Assembly (NCBI GenBank): GCA_004794785.1
Contig: SJOL01004711.1
Location: 123,356 to 187,355, forward strand
Direction: 5' to 3'
DNA length: 64,000 nt
Source: Opisthorchis felineus
Lineage: Eukaryota > Platyhelminthes > Trematoda > Opisthorchiida > Opisthorchiidae
Position numbers and translations under genes: made by a program. Positions within the stretch are counted from its first letter, which is position 1, and the number at the start of each line of letters is the position of its first letter. Shown here piece after piece: positions 34,451-47,391 of the stretch. The notes beneath the pieces were generated by a model. The model had not been told where the DNA came from. It ran no database searches and worked only from the letters and a program-made list of their open reading frames with translations.

Positions 34451-37400
34451 CTTTATTAAATCCCTTTCTCCTACGAGAAACTTGCTAAACTTACAGTATC
34501 TTAGCCTCCTTCAATCGTTTGCAACTCCGGCCAGTTTCACATCAAACTAGACCTGAGAGGTTGGATACCTATAAAGAAACGAGGTTTTCGGCGACTGTTT
34601 CGGGTTTTAGTATGTCTTTATACCAAAACCTAAACAACGCGGTAGCGTTCTTGACAAAATAATTCTTGGTTTGCCGTCAGAGTTTTTAAGTTTTCGTCTG
34701 TTCACTTCAGTAAGTTGCATAGTGGCTTCTCCATCTTTATTCGCATGTGCGGATGTTGGTTGTTCATATGACGCCTGAGACCTTATTAACAGAGGATTCC
34801 TGTCAAATTCGGTCATAATGGTCACGGTAGGATTAAAATTTATCTGTTCGTCCCATGGGATGGCGTCATTAGTCTACCTCTTATCACAAGTGGCAACATT
34901 TAGACCCACTTACTGCAAAATCTACCAGGTTGGAACACTTAATTGTCAATGTTTTGAAAGTCAGGTGGCTTTCTAGTACAGTTATATCTTTAAAGCGAGT
35001 TCAAACACCGGGAATTGCGACATTGACTGAAAGTAGCAATTTGCCGCGTAAAACCAAATTACCTAAGCCCCATAATGACTCTACAACCCTTCAAAGCCGT
35101 TCGGCTGGGCATGACGAACAAAGCAGCGTCTAGTTGCTTCAGCCCTGCTGAGGCATACCTGTGCAACATGTACTGAGACTTGGGCCAAAGTGGCATTTTC
35201 TCCGGTAAGGCAGTGGGTTTTAGTGTGGTGTCTAAGTCATTCACCTTAATCAGCGCCTCAAATGTAAAAATGCTCTGCGTCTGACCAGGTTCGGGAGATC
35301 ACGGCAGACTCAGTTCACCATAGACTATGCGAATACTGTGTTAATGGTCATTGCGGATGGATTGGAAAGGTCAGTTGTTATAGTGCATAAACCATTGAAA
35401 GTAACCATTAGTTCATCTCACTCATACATATACAACAGACTTCAAGCAATAGTTTAGTAGGTATTCCGTGAGTTGTACACAGCTTGAGTGATAAGCGTAA
35501 TGCGAGTCCTTCATTCGAAAAATTATTCTGGTCATTGTTATTAGGCTTCGGTAAATCCTATCGTTCTTGGAGGTCGCCTGGGATTAATTAATTCGAAAAA
35601 ATTCACTACACATTTTGGTGTTTACCATATTATCTAAGTGCACAACAAGCCAGGATTCCACAGCGGTTGTTCAGGCAGCTGGGATTGAGTGAGGAGTTAC
35701 ACGGACATCTCCAGTAGTTAAAATAAAATCGACCAATTTTGTCCACGCCAGACAACCATTTAAGGTCATGCGAAGTGCACTGTGGAGAGTTGAGGTGAGT
35801 CCGAAACTGGGTTGATTCAGCTAACAACATGCTTGATTAATGCCCATAAAGCTTGCGCTTCTGTCGAGAACGCCCCATTTACCACCCACACCACTTTTAC
35901 TGAGACAGCCAAGTGGCGATCGTACGGCGCGAATCTTGTCGCACGCTTCGTGCTACTAAGAAACGTAACAGTAGTTAAAATGAAACGCTACACAAAGCCG
36001 GACCGGGGCCGGCTTCGAAAGCGAAACGGGGAAAATTCATCTGGCCAGCGCTAATAGCGCCTCACAGGCAATTGATAGCCATTCAGGCCCTATGAAGTGC
36101 ATTACGAGTGTAATTTACCTGAAGTGAGCTTGAAGGTTTGGTCATTTTAGTTTAAGAGAACAACAGTTGGATCAGTGATCTCTCTGATGTCTGTCGAGTA
36201 AATGATGGGCTGAAATGTCACGTGTCATATGTCACATGTAATTTGAATCCTGTTCCATGAAACTTTTTTCATATCATTTGTTTTTGAACTCTGTTTATGC
36301 ATGAGCTTTATAAAAGCTTGTCTCAAATGTACACTCTTTTCAATGACCGATGTGCTTACATAGAGGGATGGATGACATTTTTCTTAGATCTAATCATACC
36401 ACCATGACGAAAAATGTAACCATCCTAGCTGAAAACCCACCCAATCAGCATTCCGTATTCTCATTAGGCTTTCCAAGTTTCATTCCAAAAAAGGGCCTAG
36501 TCTTCTTTTACAGTTTTAGCAAGCTGAGGCTGGTTTAAAATTTAATTATGAGAAAACTGCACCACTCAAAATTTCTAAGTAATACAATTATTGTGTAAAG
36601 TAGTCCTCAGCTGAGGGCCAAGTCGTGAAGGCCAGATCCCACTGGAGAATGCTTCTCCTGAAATGGGCTGTTTGAAACGTTTTTCGTCGGTACAATTTTT
36701 CTCCTGGTAGTAAGAAGCGGCGGAGATTCGTGAGAACCTGACAAAATTGTGCACAAACTGGTGGGGTGGGAATTGTTATCACATTGTCCCTCAAACATTG
36801 TGACTGGATTCACTCTTGACAACCTTGAGCGCTAAACAAATTTCGTTAAAAAAACTGGTTTTTATCATAATAAGCCCGAAATCTCATTTGGTTCTTGTGG
36901 TAAAATGAAAACTTACTGCAAAAAATCACTGCGACAGACTTAAAAACTTCCCCAAGGTAGTTTTTCAACTGACTTAAAGTTTGTTTCGTATTGTTGGTTG
37001 AAAACTTAGTAAAGCTTTAAATTGCGCACGGGAACTGTTCGGTGCAAATGAAGCAATCACTAGTGAGTCCATTTATTAGTGCCAGCACAAAAATTTCACT
37101 TTAGAAAGAGTTATTCACAAAATAATCTGTATTTTTTAAAAGGATTCTAATGCAGGGTATTCTACACGATAGAACACTCAAGCAAAGACCGATTTGAGCT
37201 ATTAGTACGTACTCTGAGATACCTTCCTTCCTGCACTGCCTTGTAGTCTAACTGGAAATGTCTGAGCAAACCGACTATTCCGATGTCTGGAGTGACAGCA
37301 GCTGTCGGGCCATTTGTTTTTTTTTTATTCGGTAATGACCTTTAAGCAGGGATGAAATCTCTGTCTGACCTAGTTCTGATGGATCACGAATCGAACAGGA

Positions 37401-38925
37401 CTGGCAGTGAGTTATGTATAAAGCTGTCTACTTTACCAGAAGTGAGACTACTTTGTTCATCAGAATTGGCTTAGCACTGCAGACTATTACTAACTTCTTG
37501 AAATGATGGGGTTCCTCTGAAGAATTCACTGATGGTCTACAAGCCAGGCATCAAATAAGATTAGCGAGGTAGTTTGTCGTAGCCGGAAATGCTACAAACT
37601 GTCAGCCGAAGATACAAAAGATGAACTGTGTCAACTGAAAAGATTAGTGATCGGACAAAGGCAAAGAATTTAGAATGTATGGAGATAAAGTGCAAAGATT
37701 ATCAAGATGATAATGATCGACACGGACGTGTTCAAAATGTGGCACTGCAGCCGTCGACATGCATTCCTTCCGTCTGTTTCAGTACAGCTAGCCAAGGATA
37801 CTGCTAAATCAAACGGGGTTATTGGAGCTGAAAGCTGACGAACAAGAGCAGCAAAACTATAGGTGTTTCAACAATCGAATTTTTGTTGTGAAGAGGCGTT
37901 CCTGATTTTTGTTGCTAGACGTTTGAATGGGGCACTCCAAGTAGTTGATTTTTTGGTAGCTTCGTCTGATCAACGTTTGAACCGACAGACTTGTTCGGTT
38001 TCACATTTCTGTACTCTCCGAGGCATCATCGCAAACTGGAATTATCCGTAACCTTAATTCAGCATTGGTTTCACTCAAGAGTGAACGATTCCGAGCAACG
38101 CATAGGGTACTATTCAAAACAGCCATGCCTCAGAGAAATTGTGTCGTCAATGGTCTGCTGGCAATGCATTATTGCAGAGGAAACTTCGGTTCATGTTTGC
38201 TATTCTTACCGTCTTAGAACGTGTCAGAATCTACGCCGCAACCATAATAATACATAAAACTATGAGATATGCAGGAAGGTTGATCTGCTCTAATGAACGG
38301 AGTTTGTTGATCAGTGCCATACCAAGAACGATTTTATACCAACCGAAGCGTGAGGCGGCATTTGTGACGCACATTCACTTGAAGGGTATCATAAACGGCA
38401 GATTCAGTCTGGACTGAGTAGAGTCGGCCGGTAACACCAAATTAGCTTGCAAATAAGTGTAATGCGAAAGTTTGGACACGTTTGTAAAACAAACATATTT
38501 TATTTTACCTCACAAGAAATGTGTCCCCAGGATAGTGGTCTAACATTCAGGGCTGATTACAGCAAATCAGTGGCAGATATCATCGTGCTTAGGCTGGGCA
38601 GAGGCTCTCAGAAGACTGCTGCGTTTTCGCCAAAAGATCTGAATCCTCCTGGAATACGACACATTCTTTGGCAGCATTGCTCTGAGCGATATGCCAACCA
38701 GCTGTACCGTTGCGGTTGCGCGCAGGTCCTCCATTGGTAAACAGTTTTTGATAGACAGGAGACCTGTCAACCCAGTAACCGGGATGAAACACTGAATTGC
38801 GCATGTGAAGACTAGCCTCTGAATCTGTCATGCTGGAAATTTCAGTAACAATTGTTTTGGTTTAATTCATATCAACCTGATGTACCATGATTAAGCATTA
38901 ATTTTAGTTACTGAGGCACTTTTAG
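34451..38925. other. Non-coding stretch with unassigned short frames
   Basis: Frames of 60-97 codons occur at 34930, 35812, 37991, 38139 and 38447 on +. None has a recognised domain or paired splice sites. The frame at 38447-38740 continues openly through QKTAAFSPKDLNPPGIRH, which looks protein-like but is unidentified. Confidence 0.35.
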
Positions 38926-39065
38926 ACAGTCCATTACCGGTTTCGTCACACCTGAGGCTCATCAGGTAGGCATAGTCCCCCCTAGTCTCCATAAATTTTA
39001 TTTCTTCCCATCTTGCTACTTTACAACAGCCATCGAATTTCACTTGAATCAATTGTCTCAGGCAC
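38925..39065 (-). repeat. Family D repeat, partial copy D5 with well-kept hammerhead-like core
   Basis: On the minus strand GGAGACTAGGGGGGACTATG is followed by CCTACCTGATGAGCCTCAGG (core CTGATGAG at 38966-38959) and then GTGACGAAACCGGTAATGG. CTGATGA and CGAAAC are both intact. Stem II is imperfect and no clear stem I was found. Only this central part of the unit is recognisable. Confidence 0.55.
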
Positions 39066-41827
39066 CACGATGCTGAATTGCTTCCTGCACCCATTAGACG
39101 AAAGGCAAGCTGAATGTGACGACGTAAATCTAGGTTTCAACCTAAAGGCTAAACTTGCTGCTAAGCCATATTATTCATTCATCACACTTCCGCACCTTCA
39201 CCGACAAATCCTTAGGCGCCATCCAAAACTCGCCGGTCTCAACACTTGGGCGACATGAGTTGTTTGTTCTTTTGTTCTAGAAGTTGAAAAACCGCTCATC
39301 GATGATTTCAACGATTACCACAGCTATTTCTCGCTAAATTATCAACGATAGCGCATCACAATGCACTTTTCAAATCCCAGTATTAGGGTCAACATGTGGA
39401 TTTTCATGGTTGGGGTTTTACATAGATGTTAGTCCACCAACCGTCATCATAAGGCCGTTTTTTCGCTTTCTGCGTTTAGATAATTGCGCCCAACGGATGT
39501 CCTACTGTTTTCATTCGAAACATTCTTCCTTTGGACTAGTTAGCTTCAAACAGAAAAACAGCCTTGCACAACTGCACCAGCGCTCTGCTCGTACAATCGC
39601 CAACTCATGTTCAATCACAGCTCAAGGGTTCGTGGTAAATGGTACTTCGGATGTAATCCTGGACCACTGAACCGTTCAAATAATTCAGCGTTCATGGGTT
39701 AGCGTTAGCTTGATGATGATGAGAGAAAATTCGTGAGCTGTTTTCTCCTGTATACTGACATCGGTCGGACATCTAACTAATGGTCGCAAAACCTTCCTGA
39801 CCACAGAATGTGTTCTTTATCCTTATGGCAGATAATTATCACGGCTCTGGCCATTGTAAAGATCATCTGTCAGAAGAGACCACTTGAGATTGGTCGCTTG
39901 AGACAAGTTTCACTGGCCATTCATCCTTCGAAAAGACCACGTCTACAAAAGCAACAGCAAGGGTGGTCGCTCAATGTGGAACAAAGGCAATACGGTTTTC
40001 ACCCCTCTGATTAGGACAACTAATGAGACCGACCAAATATAGTCTTTTCCTAAGCGGTATCAATTACTGCTACTAATAATCACAAACTAACCGAAACAAA
40101 CCATTTCACTGTGATATACAGGGTCCATTAAAGCTCTATCTCCAGTTTCTGGATTGAGTAGTATAGTACGATTGCAAAATTCGGATTGTGAGCAATAAAC
40201 TTAAATGAACATCTTCGCAATGGAACCTCAAGGCAACCTGTTTTCTGAACATTATGCAAAAGAATATCAATATATTACACCTGGATTTTTCTTTTCCATT
40301 TGATGAACTCCCTTAAATCTATGGAATAATTGCAGGAACTGACAACCCAGAAACCGTATGGTTGTACCGGAGTTTAGTTGGACTGGGCCGACGGAGCTAT
40401 TGGGAGTGTAGGAACAGTTTCAACGAAGGTCGTGATCCCTACTCTGATAGAGCTGTAGTACAGTCTGGCCTTGCGCGAAATTGACGTTTCTCTATGCTAC
40501 ATTTACTGCGTTTGCCATTTCCAAACGCAATAATCCTCAACCTTATAAGAGTCACTCTTTTCAAACGAAAAAAAGTAATTTATGCACAGCGTAATTCACA
40601 CTTTTTGCTCTGTATCCAAAAACAATACGATTCTGCTTGGGTGTAGGATAGGCGAGCGGAAATTAAAAATTAGAATCTGCGTTTGTTCACAATCAAGTGA
40701 AACCGACGGTTATGGTGCTAGTGCGTTTCGCATTGGTAACGTTTCTTTAGTGGTAACAAACAAAAAATTCTATCTTACTTATGTATATGCACGGCTTGGA
40801 AGTTCCGGACGCCCGGATCTTACTAAAAATTGAGCGCCATGTGATGTGTATAATACGGAAGGTGTGAAGTTAAAACACAGTGTAGTGAAATAAAGTATTA
40901 CAATCCACTGCTTATGGCAACATCGGATTGTAACACCTTATGCTGTGCTTCGACCTTCAACTACTTAGCTTAGAGTGGAAGTCAAAAAGGTTACCTCCCC
41001 TCATTCCGTATTGTTCACCTTGAGACTACGGAGATTGTCCATGTACTAAACCATATTTTCACAACTCATGAAAAGGATTAAATCCTCCGGATTATCGCAT
41101 TGTGTGAAATCACCTTGGATACCTCGGGGTATTTAGGGACTGCCTAACTTCATTTTATGAGATTCTAATTTAGATGCATCCAATAAAAGTAAAATGGCTT
41201 GGGCGTTGTACGTGTATTTTTTCGTTTTATATATCGAGTTATCCTGGTCCCAAGTTTTTCTGCCGCCAAACCAATAGCGTCTAAAAACGAGACCGTATCC
41301 AAGGCCATCGGTCACTACCGGAAGCAGGGTGACGCCCTCATCAGACAAATGTCATGCCTACTGCCGTATGATGAATCTGCATATTTTTTGAAAGCGCTAT
41401 ATTTATTTATTTTGGTTATATTGCTCTACGTTTAAAGACCGGACACTTTATCCTAAAACTGACAGACTGAATGTAGGGTTTTTTGTGTCGACACGTGAGT
41501 GCCCTTTTATTAACAGTCGTTTATCCCAGTCATGTGTTCATTGACACCCGTAGACGACCTGAAACTTACTGGCCTCAAATTTTATTGGATGTTTAATTCG
41601 AAGAGGCAAACAGTCTCCGATACGCAGTTCTTAAAATTACTCAAAAGAACTGAGACACTGACGTAGTGAATCGGAGGGAGACGTGTATAAGAAAAGCAAT
41701 GACCAACTGGCGACCTGAAAATTTACCGACATGCATTTTCTATAATCGCAGGAACAACAGCTCGCTAATGACAATTGTGATACTGTGCCTTTCCAAGTTT
41801 ATTCTGATAACGTTCTACTGTCCACAG
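39066..41827. other. Non-coding stretch with unassigned short frames
   Basis: Frames at 39410, 40582 and 41199 on + are 78 to 86 codons long without known motifs. Part of this region may be intron of a gene whose end is the candidate exon at 41828. Confidence 0.35.
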
Positions 41828-41953
41828 GTTGCCGTGATTTCGAACACCTCACAAACGTTTGACGAGTTAACATCCCGACCTCTCAATGTCATTTGCATCG
41901 GCGATAAGTGGGGATCTCAGCCTGGAGACAGAAAACACGTGATTTATGTTTAA
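41828..41953 (+). CDS. Candidate terminal exon, unknown protein
   Basis: The acceptor is strong: a pyrimidine-rich stretch ending TTCTACTGTCCACAG, followed by GTTGCCGTGATT. The exon enters in phase 0 and encodes 41 residues (VAVISNTSQTFDELT ... GDRKHVIYV) before a TAA. The sequence is of ordinary composition; the family is not recognised. Upstream exons, if any, lie further left on + and could not be picked out. Confidence 0.38.
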   Translation, partial: VAVISNTSQTFDELTSRPLNVICIGDKWGSQPGDRKHVIYV

Positions 41954-43175
41954 GAAAGTTTGCAACAAACTTAAAAAGACAGACATGTAGCAGTAAAAGC
42001 TGGTGTCAGGTGAGCGGTACCACGGCATCCAGATGCATCGCCTTATTATTATTCGCGCCCATAGAACTTGTTGGTGAATTTTAATCATCTGACTTCGGTC
42101 ATAGGGCTCAAATTACCAGGTATAAACTCTCGTACAGATTCCGCCCCTCAACTAACCCTGCTCTCGACAGCGAGACATACTAACCTTTGAAACGATACAT
42201 ATGACATACCCGAAGTGACATCTTCAAATGCTGTGTACCAGGTGATCTGCAGTTTCAGTGAAACGGGACAGTTTTATATTTTTGGTTCCAATCATCCCGT
42301 AGACATGCGGCTTCTTGACGTTTTACATTCTGCAGTCGGTGTCAAGTCTTTCTCCAGAAGCAAGGAGGACGAGGAAACATTTCACTCAAGGGAACTCCAA
42401 GTTTCTTACCAAAAGCAGTGAGTTTGTATTGCTATGAACAAGCAGCGTCTGTGGATACTGGAAACGTCCCATTAACTGTTTAAATGGAGATCGACCCTTC
42501 GCCTGATCAGCTGGGAGCGATTTAATTAATCGACCATCGTTTAGCTGCAGTAGCTGACTAAGACCTGCACGTCCCATTGATAAGGTGGCCGGGATCTAAG
42601 GACGCTGGATGTCGTGACTAGCTTCGGTGGTCGTTTGGGAGTACACTCTGACAAACCCGCTGCGTTTTTAACCACGTGATACCAAATAGTAGAACTTTAC
42701 CTTTTCAGCTTGAAAACAGAATACCTTTCAAGAATGTTTACCCTTGAAAGAGATCAATGTAGCGGAAGGTACTCCATACCATTTCTGAATCTCACCCACT
42801 GTGGAAATTAAATCTTCCTTTGTATTGTTGTTGACTACATCAAATTTTTGGGGCAAAACAAACGAACTCAAAACCACACCAACCCCTTCATCAACCCGTA
42901 AACAGGATCTGGTTGGACCCTACTTCAGGACTAGCCCGAAATCGGATCCGAGATGACCTCAATCCAGAACCAGAAAATTAATTAGAATCTTCAAAAGCAT
43001 TCTAAAAGTGGCAACAATAGTCCGTACCGACTGCTATACTTTAGATAACACATATTGTCGGAGAAACAAACTTCCTCAGAGGTACCTGATTAAATTGAGC
43101 AAACAAATAGAAGAAACTGAAGGACACGTTCACACAGGAATGTGGTTCTACTACATAGTAATATCTCGTTTTGTA
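41954..43175. other. Non-coding; probable 3' flank of the membrane-protein gene
   Basis: No supported gene. The right end is immediately 3' of the minus-strand gene ending at 43176. No clear AATAAA for that gene was found on the minus strand. Confidence 0.4.
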
Positions 43176-44768
43176 TCACAGTGACTCAACAACTTGTGTA
43201 TAAAAGAATGAACTATTGTCAGCATCGTCCACCGTAGGATATTCTTGCTGGACTGAAACGCCCCCGGCAGAAGGAATTGAATTAACCTTATCAGTCTCCT
43301 CAACACCTATAGTAATCAACCGGTAAAGGGATGTGGTGAATGAATCTGCTTCTGTTGCTGCTCTGACAGAGCACGGAATCGATATTTCATTCTTTGCGTC
43401 CGATTCCGTTTTGTCGTTGCTCAAAGTAATCACAGTTTGAGTGTCAGTGCTTGTGACTGGACGCGGATCAAATGAACCATTACTGTCCATCAGCGATGAG
43501 GTAGCACTCACATCCCCGTCGCCCAGTTCGGGACTGAGAAGGGTCGTTTTGTCTGTGAACTGTTTTTCACGAACTTCAATCTTACTTCCGATTGGGAAAT
43601 CAGTTTTACTAGAAACAAAAGAGTATGGGACGTGTATTTCTTGTTCACTATCGACAGGAGGGGTTGGCTCTTTCATCACAGACATCGGTTTGACAATTTC
43701 TACAGGGTACAGTGCAGATGGTGTAGGTTTGTTTGTGCCGTCACTCATTGCGGCCGTATCACCGAGTTCTGCAAATCCGTTCCCAACATGTGCTTCAGAA
43801 AAGTGAGGAAATGTGTTCGTTTGTTTTGGCAAGCGAATAACAGAATCCGACGTCCTTTTACTATCTCTCCTTTTTCTGTCTGACACTACAAAAGATACTG
43901 TTCTCTTGTGCTGCCCCTTCCTGTCGTGTGTGTCCGATACTGATGGAGTGTCAGTGGCCACGGCGCTCGAAGTGCGCTTGGCTGAATCTGGTTTCCGCTT
44001 ATGTCTGCCGTGTTTTCGATCATCTGAATGTGCATCCAAATTACTGCTAGGTGAGCTCAACTGATTGCTCCCGGATCCAGAATTGCTGAGGAATTCTGAG
44101 GTGCTTGCGTCATTCGACGCTGCTCTAGACTTGATAGCTGACTGGTATGCAGCGTTGACAGCAACGGGCATCACTGAATCCAGAATAATAGGTCTTGCCT
44201 CTTTGCAAACCAAACCGGGTTCACACACTCCTGAACTTATAGCCTCTGTCTTCGAATGCAAAAAACAAGTAAACTTATCGGTTTGCCGAGTTACTTCCTC
44301 GTTTTTTTCTACTTTCGAGCCAAGAAGCTGAACATTCTGATGAAATGCTTCAGTTTTTCGCACATCTCGTCTCACCTGAATTCGCTTCAACAAAAATACT
44401 ATGGATAAAGCTATCAAACAGGCGATGAGAATCCCAGTAAAAACCGATATTACTGCTGACCAGTGAGCCAACCGCGTCACGGCTACTCTGCACTGCATCT
44501 CTGCTACGTAGGCTTCTGAGGATGGCTTTACATCCATTCTGGTAATGTTGTTCTTAATCGAGAGTTCTTGGAAAGCTGTGGGCGTTGCTTGAAGTTGCAG
44601 TTTCTTCGCCTCCTTAACTGCACGATCATATCTTTTTCTGGTGACACGTAAACAAATGGTGTATTGTGTATCGGACTGGAGTTCAAACAGGTCATAACTT
44701 TGAAGGCTGGGGTCGTGGATCGGTTGTTCACCGGAAACATTGATATCGCCACCACTGTAGTAAAACAC
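43176..44768 (-). CDS. Last exon of a receptor-like single-pass membrane protein
   Basis: On the minus strand a pyrimidine-rich acceptor (TTCGGTTTCATTCCAACAG) leads in phase 0 into 530 codons ending in TGA. The first ~100 residues look like the end of a fibronectin type III domain (residues 25-46, FELQSDTQYTICLRV resembling the F strand) and carry sequons at N10 and N74. Residues 103-127 (WSAVISVFTGILIACLIALS...) form one transmembrane helix, followed by the basic stop-transfer KRIQVRRDVRK. The ~400-residue tail is Ser/Thr-rich with basic patches at about 251-267 and 283-306 and no kinase or other known domain. It ends VESL, a possible but weak PDZ ligand. The N-terminal ectodomain must lie in exons at higher coordinates, not identified. 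A cell-surface adhesion or guidance-type receptor is plausible, but the family is not established. Confidence 0.85.
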   Translation of the reverse strand: MFYYSGGDINVSGEQPIHDPSLQSYDLFELQSDTQYTICLRVTRKRYDRAVKEAKKLQLQATPTAFQELSIKNNITRMDVKPSSEAYVAEMQCRVAVTRLAHWSAVISVFTGILIACLIALSIVFLLKRIQVRRDVRKTEAFHQNVQLLGSKVEKNEEVTRQTDKFTCFLHSKTEAISSGVCEPGLVCKEARPIILDSVMPVAVNAAYQSAIKSRAASNDASTSEFLSNSGSGSNQLSSPSSNLDAHSDDRKHGRHKRKPDSAKRTSSAVATDTPSVSDTHDRKGQHKRTVSFVVSDRKRRDSKRTSDSVIRLPKQTNTFPHFSEAHVGNGFAELGDTAAMSDGTNKPTPSALYPVEIVKPMSVMKEPTPPVDSEQEIHVPYSFVSSKTDFPIGSKIEVREKQFTDKTTLLSPELGDGDVSATSSLMDSNGSFDPRPVTSTDTQTVITLSNDKTESDAKNEISIPCSVRAATEADSFTTSLYRLITIGVEETDKVNSIPSAGGVSVQQEYPTVDDADNSSFFYTQVVESL

Positions 44769-44914
44769 CTGTTGGAATGAAACCGAAAACAACTCTGAGT
44801 TGGAGAAAGACCAATGTTTTATTCACCAGAAATGTCTCACACGGTTAAGGTTGCCGGGTTAGATCTGTACGTAAAAATCATGTGCGTAAATGTGGATGTG
44901 CAACAGTTGGTGGT

Positions 44915-45533
44915 GCTTGGCATGGCACCACTCAAGCACAACCTTGTTCTCTCGTCCGATATACATTGCTGGATAGCCATTACGCGCTTAACCCAAACTT
45001 CCAATAATTAGAATTCAAAGCATGATACGGGCAAGAAAGGGTACAGTTGAAGACCTCCAACTAGTAGTAATTCCGAGTTCGGTGCCCTCTATCTCTCTAG
45101 CAAGGAATGATCATAGTAAAACCTTCAGAATAGGAAGTCAACTGTTGGTAGTGTGACAGTTTGGAATTTTTCAGAGAGCCTTCGTCACTACTGCTCACTG
45201 CTGATGATTCTCGATAAGGATGAAACAGCTGTACTCGACTTTTTAGCATAGATTGGTTTCAATCACAGGACGAAAACTCCCCGGAAAATTCCAAAATCTC
45301 ACACTACCAACAATTAATTTCCTATTCTGAAGATTCTACTGTGATCAATCCTTGCTAGAGAGAGAGAGAGGGCACCGACCTACTAGTTATAGATCTTCAA
45401 CTGTATCCTTCCTTAACCATATCATGTTTTGAATTCTAAGTACTGGAAGTGTGAGGTAAGCGCTTTATGGCTGTTTCAGCAGTGTGCATCGGACAAGAGA
45501 GCAAGTCTGTGTATAAGTGGTATACATGCCGAT
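44915..45533. repeat. ~620-bp imperfect palindrome (foldback repeat), family C
   Basis: The left arm (44915-45176) read in reverse complement matches the right arm (45283-45533) almost along its whole length. Shared blocks include TTAGAATTCAAARCATGATA, GATACAGTTGAAGA, CTAGCAAGGATTGATCA, TCTTCAGAATAGGAA and GTTGGTAGTGTGA. Further out, TGGAAGT...GTAAGCGC, ATCGGACRAGAGA and GTGGTRYCATGCC also match. The ~105-base centre holds a hammerhead-like core. Homology may continue a little beyond both ends. No target duplication was found. It sits upstream of the membrane-protein exon, in what should be its intron. Confidence 0.85.
45201..45250 (+). ncRNA. Hammerhead-ribozyme-like core at palindrome centre
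   Basis: CTGATGA (45201-45207), a 14-base segment able to form a short stem II (TCT...AGGA), then GAAAC (45222-45226) and the self-complementary ACAGCTGT before a GTA (cleavage-type NUH) site. The very short stem III is typical of minimal retroelement hammerheads. A matching stem I was not found, so activity is doubtful. Confidence 0.4.
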
Positions 45534-45566
45534 TGAATTACGCGCCACTAATTGTCATGCACAATA

Positions 45567-45645
45567 CTCATGATTCCAAATAGGGGTGATACAGCTGTAC
45601 GGTGCTTCTCGACTTTTCAGCATAGAATGGCTAAATTTACAGGGC
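45567..45645 (+). repeat. Second, mutated copy of the family C hammerhead-like segment
   Basis: CTCATGATTCCAAATAGGGG, TGATACAGCTGTACGG and TTCTCGACTTTTCAGCATAG align with the centre of the palindrome 366 bases upstream. Core changes (CTCATGA for CTGATGA, GATAC for GAAAC) would abolish a hammerhead. The stem II string CCAAATAGGG closely resembles that of Schistosoma Sm-alpha hammerheads as I know them. Confidence 0.55.
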
Positions 45646-47391
45646 AAAATCTCCTTTAAAGAAATTAGTTATTAAATGCATCTGCTATTCTTGACAGAAC
45701 GATATAACAGCCCTAACCACAGCTAGGAAATTTGAAGAACAATGAACAAGAGCTACTGGCAGCTTATTGTTGGAGATCAGACAAACTAGAAAAAAAACAT
45801 TCGGTACCCCTATACCCAATATTTGCAGACAGATTCAAACAGCAAAACAGCAGCCCGAAAGATATTGAGGAATGGTAAGCGTGTGTTATATTCGAGGCCT
45901 TGCTCCGCAAACGTGTAAAGGGAGTTCGAAGGCCTGGTTTATAAGTGACCTTCGATATCCCTGCAGAAGGGTTTTCATGATAATTATTCAGGCGAAGAAA
46001 GTCATCAGAAGGAGCACAGGAGTTCCATTCCGATTTCTCCCCTAGGAAGAAACCCTCAAGGAAGAAAGGGAGCACAGTTTCTGGTTTCCTGACTTCCCTA
46101 TTCACTGTCCCAGATTCATCAGTTGATTACCACTTCATGGCGGTTATGTTAAGCGCTTCCGACACACCGGTGAACAGTTCTGGACAGGACTTGGTTTAGT
46201 AAAAAGTTGGCTATGGATGTGCGCACAGAAACATTTGTTGGAAGGTTTCACGATTGAAATATCGGTTGGAAGTAATACAGCTAAAGGATAGGATGAAATA
46301 AGGCGTCGTAAATTCAAGATTTTACGAATTTTGTAGACGTCATGATCGTTTTCTTTACCATAGAACAGTACATCTCCCGGAAACTTGTAGGGTTTGGTGT
46401 TTTTTACCCATATTTAGCCAGACTGAAATCAGCAACGAGTCTGGCGACTATTCACAGATTGATCTTTTTGCACCAGTGCATCAAGGACGTGGGAGTTTAC
46501 CGTATATCTGGGGCATTCACTTCTGACCTTACGCTTCTGTCTTTGCATTAACTACTTTAAAAAACCCGGATACAAATGAAATTGGGTTGCCTGAATGCAA
46601 GAAGCAGAAGACACGGATCTCAAGGGCCATCCTCCAACAGACAAACATATTAAGAAACACTTTAGAGTGTTTTTATGATCAACAGTTCCTATAGCAATAC
46701 TAAACTTTCCAATCATGTATTGACTATATGATCCAACGGATGAAAAGAAATTGGAATGAAACCGTAATTATGAAACCAGAAGGCAAAATGTGAGTTAATT
46801 TACCTCTGCTCACTGCATTGAAAACTAGAAGCGGATGCATGGGCTCGAGGTTACATGGATACTCAATAACCATGTGACCCAGAAACAGCTGGTCACCAAA
46901 ATCTGGATGCTTGTCATACTACATAAAACAACGGTACACAAACACTAGCTCCTATACATGTAAACAAGCCTTCAGACCTTGCGTCCTCCTACTTACTCCC
47001 GGTGTGTGAGCTCTCATACCTCTCAAATCCAACCCCTTGTGGCCGGCATAACTACATAGAGCTATGTGTCGGAAAGCGTATGCATGAACAATCTAAACAA
47101 AGTGCATGTTCATATCATGGGCTCGGGGCTAATTGGGTTAACTACTGTGTGCTTAAAATAGCAATGAAGAAACAATACGTAAAACAGCTGTTTATATCAG
47201 CCGATGTCCACCCTACATCCATACTTTCAAACTGGGGAACTCCTCAGTTGTCAGTTGCTACGAGAAAGCTTCATGAAAGCTTCAGTGTCCCCAATCTGGT
47301 TCTATGCTATTAAGATAAAGTCTATTGCGACTGAAGGCTCGCACAGCTCAAAATAATCGTTACTTATGGTCGCGCTTGTTTAAAAAAACAG
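45646..47391. other. Non-coding stretch with one unassigned minus frame
   Basis: A minus frame of 113 codons (45764-46105) and a plus frame of 103 codons (47002-47313) have no recognised domain or splice support. Part may be intron of the membrane-protein gene (-) or of the candidate exon at 47392 (+). Confidence 0.35.
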
